A stretch of DNA of 64,000 bases from an uncultured Marivita sp. (GTDB lineage: Bacteria; Pseudomonadota; Alphaproteobacteria; Rhodobacterales; Rhodobacteraceae), in NCBI RefSeq assembly GCF_947488135.1, contig NZ_CANKYW010000005.1:124001-188000 (forward strand), in the 5' to 3' direction. Under the pieces are notes generated by a model, which ran no database searches, was not told the DNA's origin, and worked only from the letters and a program-made list of their open reading frames with translations. Made by a program: the position numbers and the translations under genes. Of the stretch, positions 21,856 through 32,300 are shown one piece after another. The number at the start of each line of letters is the position of its first letter. Position 1 is the first letter of the stretch.

Positions 21856-22099
21856 GTTTGCTCTGCCTCTCGGGGTCTGACGCCCCTTTTCTGAATTTCG
21901 ATAAGCTTACCTCTGGGTAAGCTCTTCGGTCAATCATTCACCAATCGAAAACAAGATGTTGTGTCTTTTGACGTCGATCCATCTAACCTGTCACCCCGTA
22001 CCGTTGTGCCGCAAGAGGTCCGCGACCTTTTGAACCGAACTAGGCTTTGCCAATCTTTCGCCACCGCGTTACCCAAGATGAAACTCACGGAGGTTGCCC

Positions 22100-23224
22100 A
22101 TGGCTTTGCTCGAAACGATAGACCCGAACGGGCTCGAAGAATTTTCGGTCGTCTTCACCGACCGCTCGCTCAACCATATGTCGGCCACGTTTCAAAAGGT
22201 AATGACCGACATCTCAGGGATGCTGAAGGACGTCTACAAGGCCGACGCGGTGGTCCTTGTCCCGGGTGGCGGAAGCTACGGGATGGAGGCGGTGGCGCGC
22301 CAGTTCGGGCAGGGGGCCAAGACCCTCATCGTGCGCAACGGCTGGTTTTCCTACCGCTGGACACAGATCTTCGAAGCGGGCGGCTTCGGCGGTGACACCG
22401 TGGTGATGAAGGCGCGCCAGACCGGGAACGAGGTCTTCGCCCCCTTCGCGCCAGCACCCATCGACGAGGTGATGGCGCGCATTCGGGAGGAAAAACCAGA
22501 TATCGTCTTCGCACCCCATGTGGAGACCAGTGCCGGGATCATCCTGCCCGACGACTATGTCACTGCGCTGGCCGCCGTCGCGCACGAGGTCGGCGCGCTG
22601 ATGGTGCTGGACTGTATCGCGTCCGGCTGTGCCTGGGTGGACATGAAGGCCACAGGCGTCGACGTGTTGATCTCGGCCCCGCAAAAGGGCTGGTCCGCGA
22701 CGCCCTGCGCGGGCCTCGTGATGCTGTCCGACCGCGCCGTGAAACGGATGGAGGAGACCACCTCCAACAGCTTTGCCACCGATCTCAAGAAGTGGCACCA
22801 GATCATGATGGCCTACGAAAATGGCGGCCACGCCTATCACGCGACCTTGCCCACAGACGGGCTGCGGGCCTTTCGCGATACGATGCTGGAAACCCGCGAT
22901 TACGGGTTCGAGAAACTGAAAGACGCGCAATGGGCGCTCGGCTCCCGCGTGCGTGCGCTTCTCGCGGAAAAGGGCGTCCGGTCCGTCGCGGCTGACGGCT
23001 TCGGCGCGCCCGGTGTCGTGGTCAGCTACACGCAAGACCCCGAGGTCCAATCCGGCCGCGCCTTCGCCGCGCGCGGAATGCAGATCGCCGCCGGGGTGCC
23101 GCTGCAATGCGACGAACCGCCCGAATTTAGCACCTTCCGGCTCGGTCTCTTCGGTCTTGACAAGCTTTATGACGTCGACGGCACCGTGGCGCGCCTCAAG
23201 CGCGTGCTGGACGAGGTGCTTTGA
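22100..23224 (+). CDS. Class V pyridoxal-phosphate aminotransferase (alanine-glyoxylate/serine type)
   Basis: MALLETIDPNGLEEFSVVFTDRSLNHMSATF..., 'ISAPQKGWSATPCAGLVMLS' PLP-lysine region. Confidence 0.88.
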   Translation: MALLETIDPNGLEEFSVVFTDRSLNHMSATFQKVMTDISGMLKDVYKADAVVLVPGGGSYGMEAVARQFGQGAKTLIVRNGWFSYRWTQIFEAGGFGGDTVVMKARQTGNEVFAPFAPAPIDEVMARIREEKPDIVFAPHVETSAGIILPDDYVTALAAVAHEVGALMVLDCIASGCAWVDMKATGVDVLISAPQKGWSATPCAGLVMLSDRAVKRMEETTSNSFATDLKKWHQIMMAYENGGHAYHATLPTDGLRAFRDTMLETRDYGFEKLKDAQWALGSRVRALLAEKGVRSVAADGFGAPGVVVSYTQDPEVQSGRAFAARGMQIAAGVPLQCDEPPEFSTFRLGLFGLDKLYDVDGTVARLKRVLDEVL

Positions 23225-23273
23225 CCCACCGCTGCACCGGGACCGAACCGGAGAAGACGCGTATATGAAAAGA

Positions 23274-23316
23274 GAAGAAGCCGGGGAGCGCGCACCATCC
23301 CCGGCTTCTTCTTTTT
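23274..23316 (+). terminator. Rho-independent terminator
   Basis: 13-bp stem GAAGAAGCCGGGG ... CCCCGGCTTCTTC followed by TTTTT. Confidence 0.9.
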
Positions 23317-23398
23317 GAAAATATGCAAAAGCAACGTCGTCTCGTGCGCTTCATTTGTGGGACAACGCAGGGCGGCCAGGTTTCGCCCGCCCGAACCC

Positions 23399-24031
23399 CT
23401 ATTTGAAGTTCCGGCTGTCCTTGATCTGATCCCAGGCCCAAACGACCTGTTGCAACTGCTCTTCCTGGCTGCGGTCGCCGCCGTTCATGTCCGGGTGCAG
23501 CACCTTGATCAGCGCCTTGTAAGCCTTGCGCACCTCGGCCTTGGTCCAGTGGTCCTTGGCTTCGAGGATCTCCATCGCCCGTCGTTCGGTCGGGGGCAGC
23601 CGCTTCGTGTAGCCGCCGGTGCTGCCGTTGCGCCCCGGGTTGCGTGTCGCGTTATCGCCCAGCACCTGGTGCGGGTCCTCGATGCCCAGCCGTGCCCAGG
23701 CCTTGGCCTCGGGGTCGCGCCAATCCTTCGTGCGCCGCTCCCAGACCTTATCCGAGCTCGTCTGCGCGTTCATCTCCGCTTCGGTCTTGCCGTCGAAGAA
23801 GTTCCACTTGTTGTTGTACTCGCGCACGTGCTCCTGGCAGAACCAGTAAAAATCATCGAGCACGTCCGGCGCTTTCGGCGCACGGAACTTCCCCGCTTCC
23901 TCGCAGCCCTCGTGATCGCACACGCGGGTCGAGGTCTCGGATGCGCCTGACATGCCCCGTCGGCCACGGGGGTTCTTCTTCTTCGCCGATTTGATCGACA
24001 TATCGAAACCGAATGGATCTGATTTGCTCAT
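23399..24031 (-). CDS. J-domain (DnaJ-like) protein
   Basis: C-terminal 'WTKAEVRKAYKALIKVLHPDMNGGDRSQEEQLQQVVWAWDQIKD' with HPD motif; start ATG 24031. Confidence 0.88.
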   Translation of the reverse strand: MSKSDPFGFDMSIKSAKKKNPRGRRGMSGASETSTRVCDHEGCEEAGKFRAPKAPDVLDDFYWFCQEHVREYNNKWNFFDGKTEAEMNAQTSSDKVWERRTKDWRDPEAKAWARLGIEDPHQVLGDNATRNPGRNGSTGGYTKRLPPTERRAMEILEAKDHWTKAEVRKAYKALIKVLHPDMNGGDRSQEEQLQQVVWAWDQIKDSRNFK

Positions 24032-24105
24032 AACCTGCCCTTTTCGACTCGGAGGCAACACTCTAGACCAAAACGCGACAGAGGTAAGGTGCAGGACGCG
24101 AAAAA

Positions 24106-24363
24106 ATGACCCGAACGGAACAGATCGAAACACGTCTGCGCGAGGCATTGACCCCACGCGAACTTACCGTGCGCGACGAGAGCGAGGCGCATCGCGGCCA
24201 TTCCGGCTATCAGGAGGGCGGCGAAAGCCATTTTCACGTGATCATCCGTGCCGACGCTTTTGCCGGTCAGTCCCGAATTGCGCGTCACCGCATGGTGCAC
24301 AAGGCGCTTGGCCCTGACCTGGTGGCGGCCATCCACGCACTGTCGATGGATCTCGGAGAGTAG
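24106..24363 (+). CDS. bolA: BolA-family protein
   Basis: IETRLREALTPRELTVRDESEAHRGHSGYQEGGESHFHVIIRADAFAGQSRIARHRMVHKAL. Confidence 0.92.
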   Translation: MTRTEQIETRLREALTPRELTVRDESEAHRGHSGYQEGGESHFHVIIRADAFAGQSRIARHRMVHKALGPDLVAAIHALSMDLGE

Positions 24364-24388
24364 GTCGGGGTTCAGCCCGGCCTTTGCT

Positions 24389-24802
24389 TCACGCGGGCCG
24401 CGTCTCTTCGCTGCCTTCCTCGAACTCCGGCTGCTTGTCCGGCTCGGGCGCCGCTTCGGCCACGCCGTCGCCCTCGGGCACCGCCGCTGTCACGGCGGGC
24501 GCTTTCGTCAGAACCGGCTCGACCCGCGCAGGCACGGCTTCGGGAATCGTGTCTTCGGCCTCCGCGATGGCCCGGCGAAACACCAGCAAGGTGCGCCAAT
24601 GTGTCTCCGACCCGGTCAACCCGACCCGCTCCTGCGACGGCAAAACGTCCGAGCGCTGATACTCCCAGCCATCGGCGGCAAGCGCGTTGATCGCCTGTTC
24701 CACGCCCAACGCAAACCGCGCCTCGGGCGTCTTGACGCCCTTGGCTTTGATCCCCTTCACCGGGGCCGGAACAACCTTGTATTCGTACACGCCCCTGCTC
24801 AC
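24389..24802 (-). CDS. Uncharacterised protein, DUF4177-like N-terminus and acidic C-terminal tail
   Basis: [12 protein letters not shown]...[16 protein letters not shown]; 4-nt overlap with gatB. Confidence 0.65.
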   Translation of the reverse strand: MSRGVYEYKVVPAPVKGIKAKGVKTPEARFALGVEQAINALAADGWEYQRSDVLPSQERVGLTGSETHWRTLLVFRRAIAEAEDTIPEAVPARVEPVLTKAPAVTAAVPEGDGVAEAAPEPDKQPEFEEGSEETRPA

Positions 24803-26313
24803 AGCCCTAGCTTCGCCGTCACGATCTGGTTGACCGCCGCCGGATTGGCCTTGCCGCCCGTGGCCTTCATCACCTGACCCACGAACCAGCCCGCAAGCTT
24901 CGGGTTTTGCTGGGCTTTCTCCACCTGTGCCGGGTTGGCCGCGATAATCTCATCGACCGCTTTCTCAATCGCGCCGGTGTCCGTGACCTGTTTCATGCCG
25001 CGCGCCTCGACGATCTCTGCCGGGTCGCCCCCTTCGGTGTAGACGATCTCGAACAGGTCCTTGGCGATCTTGCCCGAGATGTCGCCCTTCTTGATCAGCG
25101 CAATGATACCAGCCAGTTGCGCGGGCGAGACCGGGCTTTCCGTGATGTCGTGGTCTTCCTTCTTCAACCGACCGAACAACTCGTTGATGACCCAATTCGC
25201 CGCCAGCTTGCCGTCGCCACAGCCCGCGACCACCTCTTCGAAATATCCGGCATTCGCCGTGTCCGCCGTGAGCACGTCGGCATCGTATTCGGACAGGCCA
25301 AACTCCTTGACGAAGCGGGCTTTCTTCTCGTCCGGGAGTTCCGGCAGATTGGCGGCGATATCGTCCACCCACGCCTGTTCGATCTCCAGCGGAAGCAGGT
25401 CCGGGCAGGGGAAGTAGCGGTAATCATGCGCTTCTTCCTTGGACCGCATCGACCGCGTTTCGTTCTTGTCCGGATCGTAAAGGCGGGTTTCTTGGTCGAT
25501 CTTTCCGCCCGCTTCCAGGATACCGATCTGACGGCGCGCTTCGTAATCAATCGCCATCTGGATGAACCGCATGGAGTTCATGTTCTTGATCTCGCAACGT
25601 GTGCCGAGATGCGAGAAATCCTGAGTTTCCTGATACTTCTCATAAGTACCGGGACGACAGACCGACACGTTCACGTCCGCGCGAAGGTTACCGTTCTGCA
25701 TGTTTCCGTCACACGTCCCCAGATACCGCAGGATCTGACGCAGCTTCACCACGTAGGCCGCCGCTTCCTCGGGTCCGCGAATGTCGGGGCGGCTGACGAT
25801 TTCCATCAGCGCCACGCCCGTGCGGTTGAGATCCACGAAAGACATGGACGGGTCCATATCATGGATCGACTTGCCTGCATCCTGTTCGATATGGATCCGT
25901 TCGATCCGCACGCGCCGCGCGATGCCGGGTTCCATGTCGACGATCACCTCGCCCTCGCCCACGATGGGGTGATACAGCTGGCTGATTTGGTAGCCTTGCG
26001 GCAAATCTGGGTAAAAATAATTCTTGCGATCAAACGCGCTGACAAGATTGATCTGCGCCTTAAGCCCAAGCCCCGTGCGCACCGCCTGTTCAACGCAGAA
26101 TTCGTTGATGACCGGCAGCATCCCCGGCATGGCGGCATCCACGAAGGACACGTTGGAATTGGGTTCGGCCCCGAATTGCGTCGACGCGCCCGAGAACAGC
26201 TTGGCCTTGGAGGCGATCTGTGCGTGCACCTCCATGCCAATGACCAGTTCCCAATCATGCTTGGCGCCGGCGATCACCTTGGGTTTCGGGGCTTCGAAGG
26301 TCAGGTCCAGCAT
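24799..26313 (-). CDS. gatB: Asp/Glu-tRNA(Asn/Gln) amidotransferase subunit B
   Basis: [51 protein letters not shown]... Confidence 0.97.
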   Translation of the reverse strand: MLDLTFEAPKPKVIAGAKHDWELVIGMEVHAQIASKAKLFSGASTQFGAEPNSNVSFVDAAMPGMLPVINEFCVEQAVRTGLGLKAQINLVSAFDRKNYFYPDLPQGYQISQLYHPIVGEGEVIVDMEPGIARRVRIERIHIEQDAGKSIHDMDPSMSFVDLNRTGVALMEIVSRPDIRGPEEAAAYVVKLRQILRYLGTCDGNMQNGNLRADVNVSVCRPGTYEKYQETQDFSHLGTRCEIKNMNSMRFIQMAIDYEARRQIGILEAGGKIDQETRLYDPDKNETRSMRSKEEAHDYRYFPCPDLLPLEIEQAWVDDIAANLPELPDEKKARFVKEFGLSEYDADVLTADTANAGYFEEVVAGCGDGKLAANWVINELFGRLKKEDHDITESPVSPAQLAGIIALIKKGDISGKIAKDLFEIVYTEGGDPAEIVEARGMKQVTDTGAIEKAVDEIIAANPAQVEKAQQNPKLAGWFVGQVMKATGGKANPAAVNQIVTAKLGL

Positions 26314-26382
26314 GGCAAATCCTCTTGGCGTGAACGCCGCGTGGAATACGCCAGAGGGGGGCAGGGGGCAAGGGGGCGCGGT

Positions 26383-27585
26383 CTACTCCTTGATTGCACC
26401 GGGGGCGGTCACAGGGGGAAGACCCTGGGCGTGACGCGCCAGCGCCGCCGACGCGCGCTGGCGTCCTTTGGTCAGCCGATCCTGGTCGTCCAACCGCGCG
26501 GCCCAGACACCCTTTGCCGCGTACCAGACGCGCGGGTGGATTTCCTTCAGGTGATTGGTGACGATCCAATCGAAACAGTCCGCAATCTGCGCGCGGGCTT
26601 CGAGATTGACGCCGGTCGGCTCCAACGCCGTGCCGGTGTAGGCGGCGAAGACATTGGCGGTGTGCTGGTCGTTCTGCCGCGCAAAGATGTCGCGCAGGCC
26701 CTGACAGAAAAGGTCGGCGTCCAGCAAGGCGAAGGCCTCGCTATCCACGCTGAGCGCGTCCATGTAGGTCCAGGTATAGCCACCCGCATCCCAGATATCC
26801 GCCGTGCGTTCCATCGTGCGCCGGGCTTCGTGTTCGAGGCGCTGATAGCTGCCGAACCAGCGGGGCAGCATGTGGTTGCCGAGCGCCCGCATGTATTTGG
26901 CGACGCGCGGAGCGAGGTCGATCAGGTCTTCGTAATCGTCGCTTGCCCGCGTGCGGGGACGCGTCTCGGCGGCAAGCAGCGCACAGCGCACGGCGGCGAG
27001 CATCGGCGAATCCAGTTCGAACGCGTCATAGCGGTCGATCAGGTCTCCGGCGCTTTTGAAGTGACGGAAGAACGCGGCGCGATGCGCGGGCGGGATGTCC
27101 TGCCGCCAGCCCTCGCCGCGCCAGGCCCAGCCGATGTCGATATGCGCGCTGGCCACCACGTAGGCGACGCCGTGATCATCGCCCGTCTCGTCGAGCACAA
27201 GCTGCATGTCGTTCATGATCGATGCGGCGCCCAGTTCATCCCCCGATGCCACCGCGCGGGATGCGGCCGTCACCGCGTCGGCACGGGCACCCTCGGCAAG
27301 GATTTCGGCCTCGGGTACGCCGCCGGGGGTCATGGCGCGTTCTGCATCGGCGCTGCGGATGCGATCGCCCAGGGTGCCCCAGGCATCCTGACGCGCAAGG
27401 TAAAGACCGGCCTCGAACAGCGCGTGGTGCAAATCTTCCTCCTCGCTCGATGTAGCGACCGGAAGCTTGAGCTTGCTCGACGGTTTCAGCGCCTCGACAT
27501 TGAGAACGGACCCCGACGGCTCCGTCGCGTCGGCGGCGTTTCGGGCTTTGCGGATCAGGGTCGTCAGGTTTTCCAGAACGGGCAT
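26383..27585 (-). CDS. Conserved hypothetical protein (400 aa)
   Basis: Long ORF with coherent composition; no family recognised. Confidence 0.65.
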   Translation of the reverse strand: MPVLENLTTLIRKARNAADATEPSGSVLNVEALKPSSKLKLPVATSSEEEDLHHALFEAGLYLARQDAWGTLGDRIRSADAERAMTPGGVPEAEILAEGARADAVTAASRAVASGDELGAASIMNDMQLVLDETGDDHGVAYVVASAHIDIGWAWRGEGWRQDIPPAHRAAFFRHFKSAGDLIDRYDAFELDSPMLAAVRCALLAAETRPRTRASDDYEDLIDLAPRVAKYMRALGNHMLPRWFGSYQRLEHEARRTMERTADIWDAGGYTWTYMDALSVDSEAFALLDADLFCQGLRDIFARQNDQHTANVFAAYTGTALEPTGVNLEARAQIADCFDWIVTNHLKEIHPRVWYAAKGVWAARLDDQDRLTKGRQRASAALARHAQGLPPVTAPGAIKE

Positions 27586-27831
27586 CGGATCGGCCTTCGT
27601 TTGGTCCGGCGCAGGGGCCGGACGGTGAATTTCGGTCCCACCAGAAATGCCTGAAAAACGTGTCGCAAATCGGGCGCCAAAACGATCTCGCAGCGGTAAT
27701 CCGGGGGCGGTCGGACCCCGGTGATCAGGTTTCCGCCCAAATCCCTAAAATCGCGCGGAAAGCCGCCCATCCGGTACACCTTGCCCGATTTGGCGTTGAT
27801 TTTCGGCGAAAAACCAGAAAAACACCTGCGG

Positions 27832-28551
27832 ATGTCGCGCTGGGGGATCATAGGCGTGGCGGTGCTTGCGCTTGGCCTTGCCGGGTCTGTCTCTGCGACA
27901 CCTGCCACAGTGGTTGACGGATCGTCAACGAATGCGCTGACCGTGTCGCTCAGGCCGGTCGCGCGGAACTACACACCTCTTCCCGATATGCGTTGGAGCC
28001 ACCGGCGCGAAGCCGATCGCTGGTCCCGTGCGGCCCTAACCGCTCTGCGCAGCCATGCCAGCGCGCTGCCGCGCACGGTGCCCAAGGATATCGGTGACTG
28101 GTGCCCCGCCTACGCGACGAACGACACATCCGCACGCGAGGCGTTCTGGATCGGCCTTCTGTCGACACTGGCCAAGCACGAAAGCACATTCCGCCCCACG
28201 GCAGTGGGCGGCGGTGGCAAATGGTACGGCCTGCTTCAGATATTGCCCGCGACAGCACGTGGATACAGGTGCAACGCAACCTCGCGGGACGGTCTCAAGA
28301 ACGGGGCCGCCAACCTGCAATGCGCCTTGCGCATCATGGCCGTGACCGTTCCGCGCGATGGCGTGGTTTCCCACAACATGCGCGGCGTGGCCGCTGATTG
28401 GGGACCGTTTCACAGCCGTGCGAAACGCACAGACATGATGAAGTGGATGCGTAAGCAGCCCTATTGTGCAGGGCTGTCGCGATCTTTACGCCCGGTTGCC
28501 CGGCCCGACGTCTCTCAGTGGGACGAGGTCTTTTCGACCCGCGGCGACTAG
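27832..28551 (+). CDS. Lytic transglycosylase-like secreted protein
   Basis: 'LAKHESTFRPTAVGGGGKWYGLLQILPATARGYRC' SLT-like motif with catalytic E; signal peptide from MSRWGIIG. Confidence 0.75.
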   Translation: MSRWGIIGVAVLALGLAGSVSATPATVVDGSSTNALTVSLRPVARNYTPLPDMRWSHRREADRWSRAALTALRSHASALPRTVPKDIGDWCPAYATNDTSAREAFWIGLLSTLAKHESTFRPTAVGGGGKWYGLLQILPATARGYRCNATSRDGLKNGAANLQCALRIMAVTVPRDGVVSHNMRGVAADWGPFHSRAKRTDMMKWMRKQPYCAGLSRSLRPVARPDVSQWDEVFSTRGD

Positions 28552-29408
28552 GCCCGACGCGCCGGAAAGCGGGACGCGGCCAAAAGCGATACGCCCTGTT
28601 TCTGTGGCTCCCCCAAGGCGAGCGTTGCGCGACGCAGCAATTCGATCCCATCCTCCGAATTCTCAGGCAAGGCCTTGGGCGAAATCGGCTCTCCGACGCG
28701 GATATCGTAGGGTTGGCGGTGCTTGTTCAGTGTTTCGTGGAACAGAGTAATGTCGCGCAGCGTCGGATGGATCGCATCGAACAAATAGAACAGCGCGGAA
28801 TTGCGGGCCTGAAGGTGGATCGGGATCACCGGCAGATCGAATTTCCGCGCCAGCATCGCGGCCGACGCCATCCACGGCCGTTCATGAAGCCGCACGCCCC
28901 GCCTTTTCGCCAGACGACCTGACGGGAAGATGACGCCCAGCCGATCGTTCTTAACCGCATTCCGCGCGTAAACCATTGTTTCGCGCGTCTTGGCGTGGCT
29001 GCGACGATCCTTGCGCCATTCGACCGGCGCGATGATGTCGCTCATCTGGGGCATCACCTTGAGAATGTCGTGATTCGCGAAATAATAGGCATCACGCCGG
29101 ACGGATCGAAGCAATCCATGCAGGATGATTCCGTCCGCGATCCCGGTGGGATGGTTCGCAACGACAAGCGCGGCGCCATGACGTGGGATGTGCCCCAGAC
29201 CGGACACGGTGACATGCTTGGCAAGCCGATCGGCCATGATATCCATGATTTCAAGGGCAGACAGGGTGCCGATCTCTTCGGCCAGCTTCACGGTTCGGTT
29301 GTAGCCGAGAAGCGTGTCCAGCACGGGCCGGGCCGCGAAGGCCCCGGGCGTGTTGCGGAATAGCCAGGGCGCACGATCCTGGATCAGCGGGTCTATCCGG
29401 TCTTTCAT
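28548..29408 (-). CDS. Lysophospholipid acyltransferase family protein
   Basis: 'ALVVANHPTGIADGIILHGLL' (NHxxxxxD) and 'VIFPSGRLAKRRG' motifs; start ATG 29408. Confidence 0.82.
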   Translation of the reverse strand: MKDRIDPLIQDRAPWLFRNTPGAFAARPVLDTLLGYNRTVKLAEEIGTLSALEIMDIMADRLAKHVTVSGLGHIPRHGAALVVANHPTGIADGIILHGLLRSVRRDAYYFANHDILKVMPQMSDIIAPVEWRKDRRSHAKTRETMVYARNAVKNDRLGVIFPSGRLAKRRGVRLHERPWMASAAMLARKFDLPVIPIHLQARNSALFYLFDAIHPTLRDITLFHETLNKHRQPYDIRVGEPISPKALPENSEDGIELLRRATLALGEPQKQGVSLLAASRFPARRA

Positions 29409-29603
29409 GCGGCAACTCCTGGCAGGCCAGCGTGACACCGGCATGACAAACGCATTGGATCCTGCGCCGGGGAACAAGTCATAATTCCGGAGCATACAGC
29501 TTTGCGCAATGTCACGCCACTTGTCGATCAACGCCGGCAAGTCGTTGCCGGTTCCCGATTTTTCGGATTCGGCGGCGTTTTATTCGCAGGGGTGTCGTAT
29601 CGG

Positions 29604-32156
29604 TCAGCCGAGGATGCGGCTGACCATTTCATCGGTGTCACGGCTCAGATTCGGTTTCGCCTTGATGCGCTCGAGCTGTGCTTTGATCAGCGTCTGACGG
29701 TCCGTGTCATACCGCTTCCAGGTCTGGAAGACCGAGCACAGGCGCGCGGTGGTTTGCGGATTCTTGTCGTCGAGTTTGATCAACCAATCTGCCAGGAACG
29801 CATAGCCCGCACCGTCCTTGCGGTGGAAACCGGCGTGGTTCATTGCGAAACCGCCCATCACCGCGCGGAAGCGGTTGGGGTTGCCCATGTCGAACGCCGG
29901 GTGTTCCACCAGCCCTTCGGCGACATCCACAGCCACCTCCGGCTTGGCCATGCCGACCTGTAGGCCGAACCATTTGTCCATCACCAGGCGATCGTGTCTC
30001 CACTGGTTTTCAAAGGACTTGAGCGCGGCCTCACCCTTGCCGGCGCGCAACAACTGGCCCAGCGCTGAAAGCTGCAACGTCATGTTGTCGGCACTATCGA
30101 ACTGCGCTTGGGCCGTGGCGCCATCGTCCAGCACAGTCTGAAGCGACAGAAGCGCACTGCCAAGGTCGCGTTTGCCGGCTTGGTCCGCATCCGGGCGGTA
30201 GGGTTCGGTCACAGCAACGCTCTGCATCAGGTCACCGATCCAACCCTTCCAACGATGGGCCATGTGCCGTCTCAAACTGTCCGCGGCGGCCCAGATCGCG
30301 TCGGGATCCGGGACCGTGCCGCGTTCGAACAACACCTGCGCAAGCTCTGACTGCGTGGGACCGGACAGCATCAGCGATCGGAAGGCCGGATCAAGCGTGT
30401 CATCGCGGACCACGCGTTCCAGCGCATCGATCCACGCATCGTCATGGGGCGCGCCGTCCTGGATCGTGGCGACAAGGCTGTCGCGGCACAGGTTGCGCCC
30501 CGCTTCCCAACGGTTGAACGCGTCGGTGTCATGCGCCAGCAGGAATGTCCGCTCTTCCCGGCTGACGTCGCGATCCAAGACAATCGGGGCGGAGAACCCG
30601 CGCAGGATCGACGGGACCGGTTTGCTGGCCAATCCGTCAAAGGAAAAGCTTTGTTCGGCTTCGGTCAGTGCCAGAACGCGCGTGGGAACGACCTCATCTC
30701 CATTGGGATTCAAAAGACCGACGGCAATCGGGATGACCTTCGGATCTTTCACGTCCTGACCGGGGGTCGGCGGCGTGTGCTGTTTGAAGGTCAGGGTATA
30801 GACCCCGTCCGTCCAATCCTCTGACACCGTGACGCGGGGCGTGCCGGATTGGGAATACCACAGCTTGAACTGACCAAGATCGCGGCCGGTCGCATCCTCG
30901 AAAACGGCAAGCCAGTCTTCGATGGTGCAAGCCTGACCATCGTGACGGTCAAAATACAAATCCAGAGCACGTTTATAAGCATCGTCACCGACCAGGGTTT
31001 TCAACATGCCGATCACCTCGGCACCTTTTTCATAGACCGTGGCGGTGTAGAAATTGTTAATTTCCTGAAAACTCTCCGGCCGCACCGGGTGGCTGAGCGG
31101 GCCCTGGTCCTCGGGGAACTGCCGCGCGCGCAGGTCGATCACGTCGCTGATGCGTTTGACCGGCTCGGACCGCATGTCGGCCGTGAATTGCGCGTCACGA
31201 AAGACCGTCAGACCCTCTTTCAGGCATAGCTGGAACCAGTCGCGGCAGGTGATGCGGTTGCCTGTCCAATTATGAAAATACTCATGCGCGATAATAGCTT
31301 CAATTCTCTCGAAATTGCTGTCGGTGCTGGTTTCGGGCGAGGCCAGAACGCAGGACGAATTGAACACGTTGAGCCCCTTGTTCTCCATCGCGCCCATGTT
31401 GAAATCGTCCACCGCGACGATGTTGAAAATGTCGAGATCGTATTCACGCCCGTAAACCTCTTCATCCCAAGTCATTGATTTCTTGAGGGCTTCCATCCCG
31501 AAGGCGCATTTGCTCTCGTCGCCGGGACGGACCCAGATATTCAGCTCGACCTCTTTGCCGGACATCGTGGTGAACGTGTCGGGATGGTTGACGAGATCTC
31601 CCGCCACCAGCGCGAATAGGTAAGCCGGTTTCGGCCACGGATCGTGCCACTCCGCCCAGCCCTCGCCGCTGCCGGTCGGATTTCCGTTGGACAGTTTCAC
31701 CTTTTCTTCACCTTCGATCCGTACTGTGAAGGTGCTCATGACATCGGGCCGGTCGGGGTAATAGGTGATCTTGCGGAAACCTTCCGCCTCGCACTGGGTG
31801 CAATACATGCCGTTCGACATATAAAGCCCTTCCAGCGCGGTGTTGGTTTCGGGGCTGATCTCGACCTCGGCCTCCCAGGTGAAAGGGCCGTCCGGCACGT
31901 CGCAGCGCAGGCCCTCGTCGGTCACGGTCGGCGTGACATCGGCACCGTCGATCTTGGCCCAGAGCAGCTTGAGTTCTTCGCCATGCAGGAAAAACGTGCC
32001 ATCCGTCGCATCCGGGTTCGGCACAAAGGCGATCTTGCTGATGACCCGTGTCGCGGTGGGGGCCAGCCGGAAGGTCAGATGCACGCTCTCCACCACGAAG
32101 CCGAAGGGCGTGTAGTCCTTGAGGTAGATCGTCTTGGGCGCGGCGTCTTTCATCAT
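29604..32156 (-). CDS. pepN: Aminopeptidase N (M1 family)
   Basis: HEYFHNWTGNRITCRDWFQLCLKEGLTVFRD zinc site; MGAMENKGLNVFN. Confidence 0.96.
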   Translation of the reverse strand: MMKDAAPKTIYLKDYTPFGFVVESVHLTFRLAPTATRVISKIAFVPNPDATDGTFFLHGEELKLLWAKIDGADVTPTVTDEGLRCDVPDGPFTWEAEVEISPETNTALEGLYMSNGMYCTQCEAEGFRKITYYPDRPDVMSTFTVRIEGEEKVKLSNGNPTGSGEGWAEWHDPWPKPAYLFALVAGDLVNHPDTFTTMSGKEVELNIWVRPGDESKCAFGMEALKKSMTWDEEVYGREYDLDIFNIVAVDDFNMGAMENKGLNVFNSSCVLASPETSTDSNFERIEAIIAHEYFHNWTGNRITCRDWFQLCLKEGLTVFRDAQFTADMRSEPVKRISDVIDLRARQFPEDQGPLSHPVRPESFQEINNFYTATVYEKGAEVIGMLKTLVGDDAYKRALDLYFDRHDGQACTIEDWLAVFEDATGRDLGQFKLWYSQSGTPRVTVSEDWTDGVYTLTFKQHTPPTPGQDVKDPKVIPIAVGLLNPNGDEVVPTRVLALTEAEQSFSFDGLASKPVPSILRGFSAPIVLDRDVSREERTFLLAHDTDAFNRWEAGRNLCRDSLVATIQDGAPHDDAWIDALERVVRDDTLDPAFRSLMLSGPTQSELAQVLFERGTVPDPDAIWAAADSLRRHMAHRWKGWIGDLMQSVAVTEPYRPDADQAGKRDLGSALLSLQTVLDDGATAQAQFDSADNMTLQLSALGQLLRAGKGEAALKSFENQWRHDRLVMDKWFGLQVGMAKPEVAVDVAEGLVEHPAFDMGNPNRFRAVMGGFAMNHAGFHRKDGAGYAFLADWLIKLDDKNPQTTARLCSVFQTWKRYDTDRQTLIKAQLERIKAKPNLSRDTDEMVSRILG

Positions 32157-32300
32157 GTGCTCCGAATTGGTGACGTTTGCGTGTCGAAGTAATACCTATG
32201 CCGGGATTTCAAAGAAGGGAAACGGGTTGCAGCGTGGGCCCGCACGACATGCTCTGAGCCACCGCTGGTCACGCGCCTTTGGACCCCTAGCTACAATGGC

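Noticed and set aside
24907-27654. 915-aa plus-strand ORF antisense to gatB and its neighbour
   Set aside because: High-GC shadow ORF; the opposite strand carries gatB with unambiguous motifs and the antisense translation has no family signature.
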